From Acidobacteriota bacterium (lineage in GTDB: Bacteria > Acidobacteriota > Terriglobia > Acidiferrales > UBA7541), in assembly GCA_003133505.1 (NCBI GenBank), contig PKXT01000058.1:191-7310 (forward strand): 7,120 nt of DNA, in the 5' to 3' direction. Position numbers and translations under genes: made by a program. The notes beneath the pieces were generated by a model that worked only from the letters and a program-made list of their open reading frames with translations, did not search any database and had not been told where the DNA came from. Positions 6,342-7,120 of the stretch are shown one piece after another (the first letter of the stretch is position 1; every line of letters starts with the position of its first letter).

Positions 6342-6920
6342 GTGGATATTTCTTTTCTTATGCGTTGGCGAGTGCGGTTGGGGTACCCAGTGGCAGCGGT
6401 ATTTTTCTTTCTGGCGAGACCAACGGCGAGATCGATCGCAGCGGGCGCGATAGTGGGCGTGGTAGGTTTGCTGATTCGCGCGGCAGCGGCGGGGCACTTG
6501 CGGAAACATGAGGGGCTGGCGACGTCGGGACCTTATTCTCACACGCGAAACCCGCTTTACCTCGGAAGCTTTTTCTTGGCGGCGGGACTGCTGATTGCGG
6601 GGCATTCCTGGCTGGCGGCGATCCTGGTTGCGGCGTTCTTTCTGGCGTTTTATCCCGGAGTGATGAAGCGCGAGGAAGGGGAGCTTCGGGAACATTATGG
6701 GGCCGGGTATGAAGAATATGCCGCGCGTGTGCCGCTATTCTGGCCCGCATTGCGCGGATACAGGTCGCAAGCTGCGGACGCGGAAACTCAAACTAGCGCC
6801 AGAGGTATGCGTAGGGGCTTTTCGTGGGCGCTCTACCGGCGCAATCGTGAATATCAGGCGCTGGTCGGATTTTTCGCAGTGATGGTGCTTTTGGGAATCA
6901 TCATGCGCTTGCGAGGATAA
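6342..6920 (+). CDS. Isoprenylcysteine carboxyl methyltransferase (ICMT)-family integral membrane protein
   Basis: The product of 192 residues is a small membrane protein of the ICMT / phospholipid N-methyltransferase-like group, which use S-adenosylmethionine to methylate lipidic substrates. The family core is GPYSHTRNPLYLGSFFLAAG (63-82) and, after a hydrophobic stretch (83-105), KREEGELREHYGAGYEEYAARVPLFWP (109-135) with the paired glutamates E111-E112; these parts form the cofactor site in characterised relatives. Hydrophobic segments are seen near 13-25, 32-50, 74-87, 88-105 and 172-188; the last, after a polar stretch, is an extra C-terminal anchor. The GTG start lies two bases after the waaC stop, with AGGG 11 bases upstream; ATG 6360 (Met7) is the alternative. 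The substrate is unknown. Bacteria generally lack prenylated CaaX proteins, so the family name should not be read as its function; its place in the LPS operon hints at an envelope lipid or glycan. Confidence 0.82.
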   Translation: MDISFLMRWRVRLGYPVAAVFFFLARPTARSIAAGAIVGVVGLLIRAAAAGHLRKHEGLATSGPYSHTRNPLYLGSFFLAAGLLIAGHSWLAAILVAAFFLAFYPGVMKREEGELREHYGAGYEEYAARVPLFWPALRGYRSQAADAETQTSARGMRRGFSWALYRRNREYQALVGFFAVMVLLGIIMRLRG

Positions 6921-7024
6921 ATCCAGACGGGGACGGTGCTCGCAAGGGGCGTTTGAGCCCTGAAACCAGGCTTCACTCGCGACTCCCGCTTCGTACCTAT
7001 GCTTGCGAATTGACGAACTGGCTG
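6921..7024. other. Non-coding gap between convergent genes, with a weak hairpin
   Basis: No reading frame with coding character is seen here. A bulged stem can form between 6956-6962 (AGCCCTG) and 6967-6972 (CAGGCT) with a four-base loop, and GAACT (7015-7019) can pair with AGTTC (7027-7031). Neither is followed by a T-run on either strand, so no intrinsic terminator is called. Transcription end signals for the LPS operon and the minus-strand gene would be expected here, but may be Rho-dependent. Confidence 0.4.
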
Positions 7025-7120
7025 TTAGTTCTGTCCCGCGTAGGTGTGAAGCGAAACGGCATGGCCATTGCTTAGGGCGGTAATCGCGCCGGACTGAGCC
7101 GTGGTCCAGTAACGAATTCC
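7025..7120 (-). CDS. C-terminal end of a convergent gene of unknown function, cut by the window edge
   Basis: On the minus strand a frame is open from the window edge (7120) for 31 codons and closes with TAA at 7027-7025. The peptide includes RYWTTAQSGAITALSNGH and ends SLHTYAGQN, a mixed polar/small-residue composition resembling a folded protein end, and G/C ends about two thirds of its codons as in the neighbours. The other two minus frames here read as Arg/Pro-rich or Ser/Arg-rich shadows, and no plus-strand frame looks coding. I do not recognise the family. With only 31 residues it could be a chance frame, but a convergent gene is the simplest reading of what follows the operon. Confidence 0.45.
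   Translation of the reverse strand, partial: GIRYWTTAQSGAITALSNGHAVSLHTYAGQN

Noticed and set aside
6956..6972. Hairpin after the last operon gene as an intrinsic terminator
   Set aside because: The stem is short and bulged and is not followed by a T-run.
1..7120. CRISPR arrays, tRNA or rRNA genes, insertion sequences, phage or defence genes
   Set aside because: No regularly spaced direct repeats, cloverleaf-like segments, transposase motifs or terminal inverted repeats were seen; nearly all sequence is accounted for by LPS genes.

Overview
The window is a compact, almost wholly plus-strand gene block for the lipid A / inner-core part of lipopolysaccharide (LPS), so the source is a Gram-negative (diderm) bacterium. 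GC content is moderately high and G/C third positions are favoured. The order waaA-lpxK-waaF-gmhB-hldA-hldC-waaC, followed by an isoprenylcysteine-methyltransferase-like membrane gene, together with heptose kinase and adenylyltransferase on separate genes, looks most like an Acidobacteriota genome. That assignment is an inference from gene order and protein style; no marker gene is present.

Layout: 2-838 is the C-terminal two thirds of Kdo transferase (waaA), cut by the window's left edge. 861-2072 is the lipid A 4'-kinase (lpxK). 2069-3100 is a heptosyltransferase II-type enzyme (waaF), overlapping lpxK by ATGA. 3102-3695 is heptose bisphosphate phosphatase (gmhB), starting with GTG one base after the waaF stop. 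3695-4810 is heptose-7-phosphate kinase (hldA), overlapping gmhB by one base and carrying an unusual 36-residue basic, Ser/Pro/Ala-rich leader encoded by a stretch with a perfect small palindrome. 4854-5342 is heptose-1-phosphate adenylyltransferase (hldC). 5335-6339 is a heptosyltransferase I-type enzyme (waaC), overlapping hldC by 8 bases. 6342-6920 is a small membrane methyltransferase-like protein of the ICMT family. 6921-7024 is non-coding, and 7025-7120 is probably the C-terminal end of a convergent minus-strand gene that runs off the right edge.

How they work together: LpxK phosphorylates the lipid A disaccharide to lipid IVA and WaaA adds Kdo to it. HldA, GmhB and HldC turn D-glycero-D-manno-heptose 7-phosphate into the 1,7-bisphosphate, the 1-phosphate and then the ADP-activated sugar. 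WaaC and WaaF transfer heptose from the epimerised ADP-heptose onto the Kdo-lipid A acceptor. The isomerase GmhA and the epimerase HldD, needed at either end of the sugar pathway, are not in the window. The overlaps and tiny gaps indicate one transcription unit whose promoter lies upstream of the window.

Most of the window is ordinary conserved metabolism. The points worth a second look are the inserted-looking repeat-like 5' end of hldA, the unassigned methyltransferase at the end of the operon, the inserts in LpxK, the short zinc loop of GmhB and the cysteine cluster of WaaF. I see no evidence for a new defence, mobile or RNA-based system.
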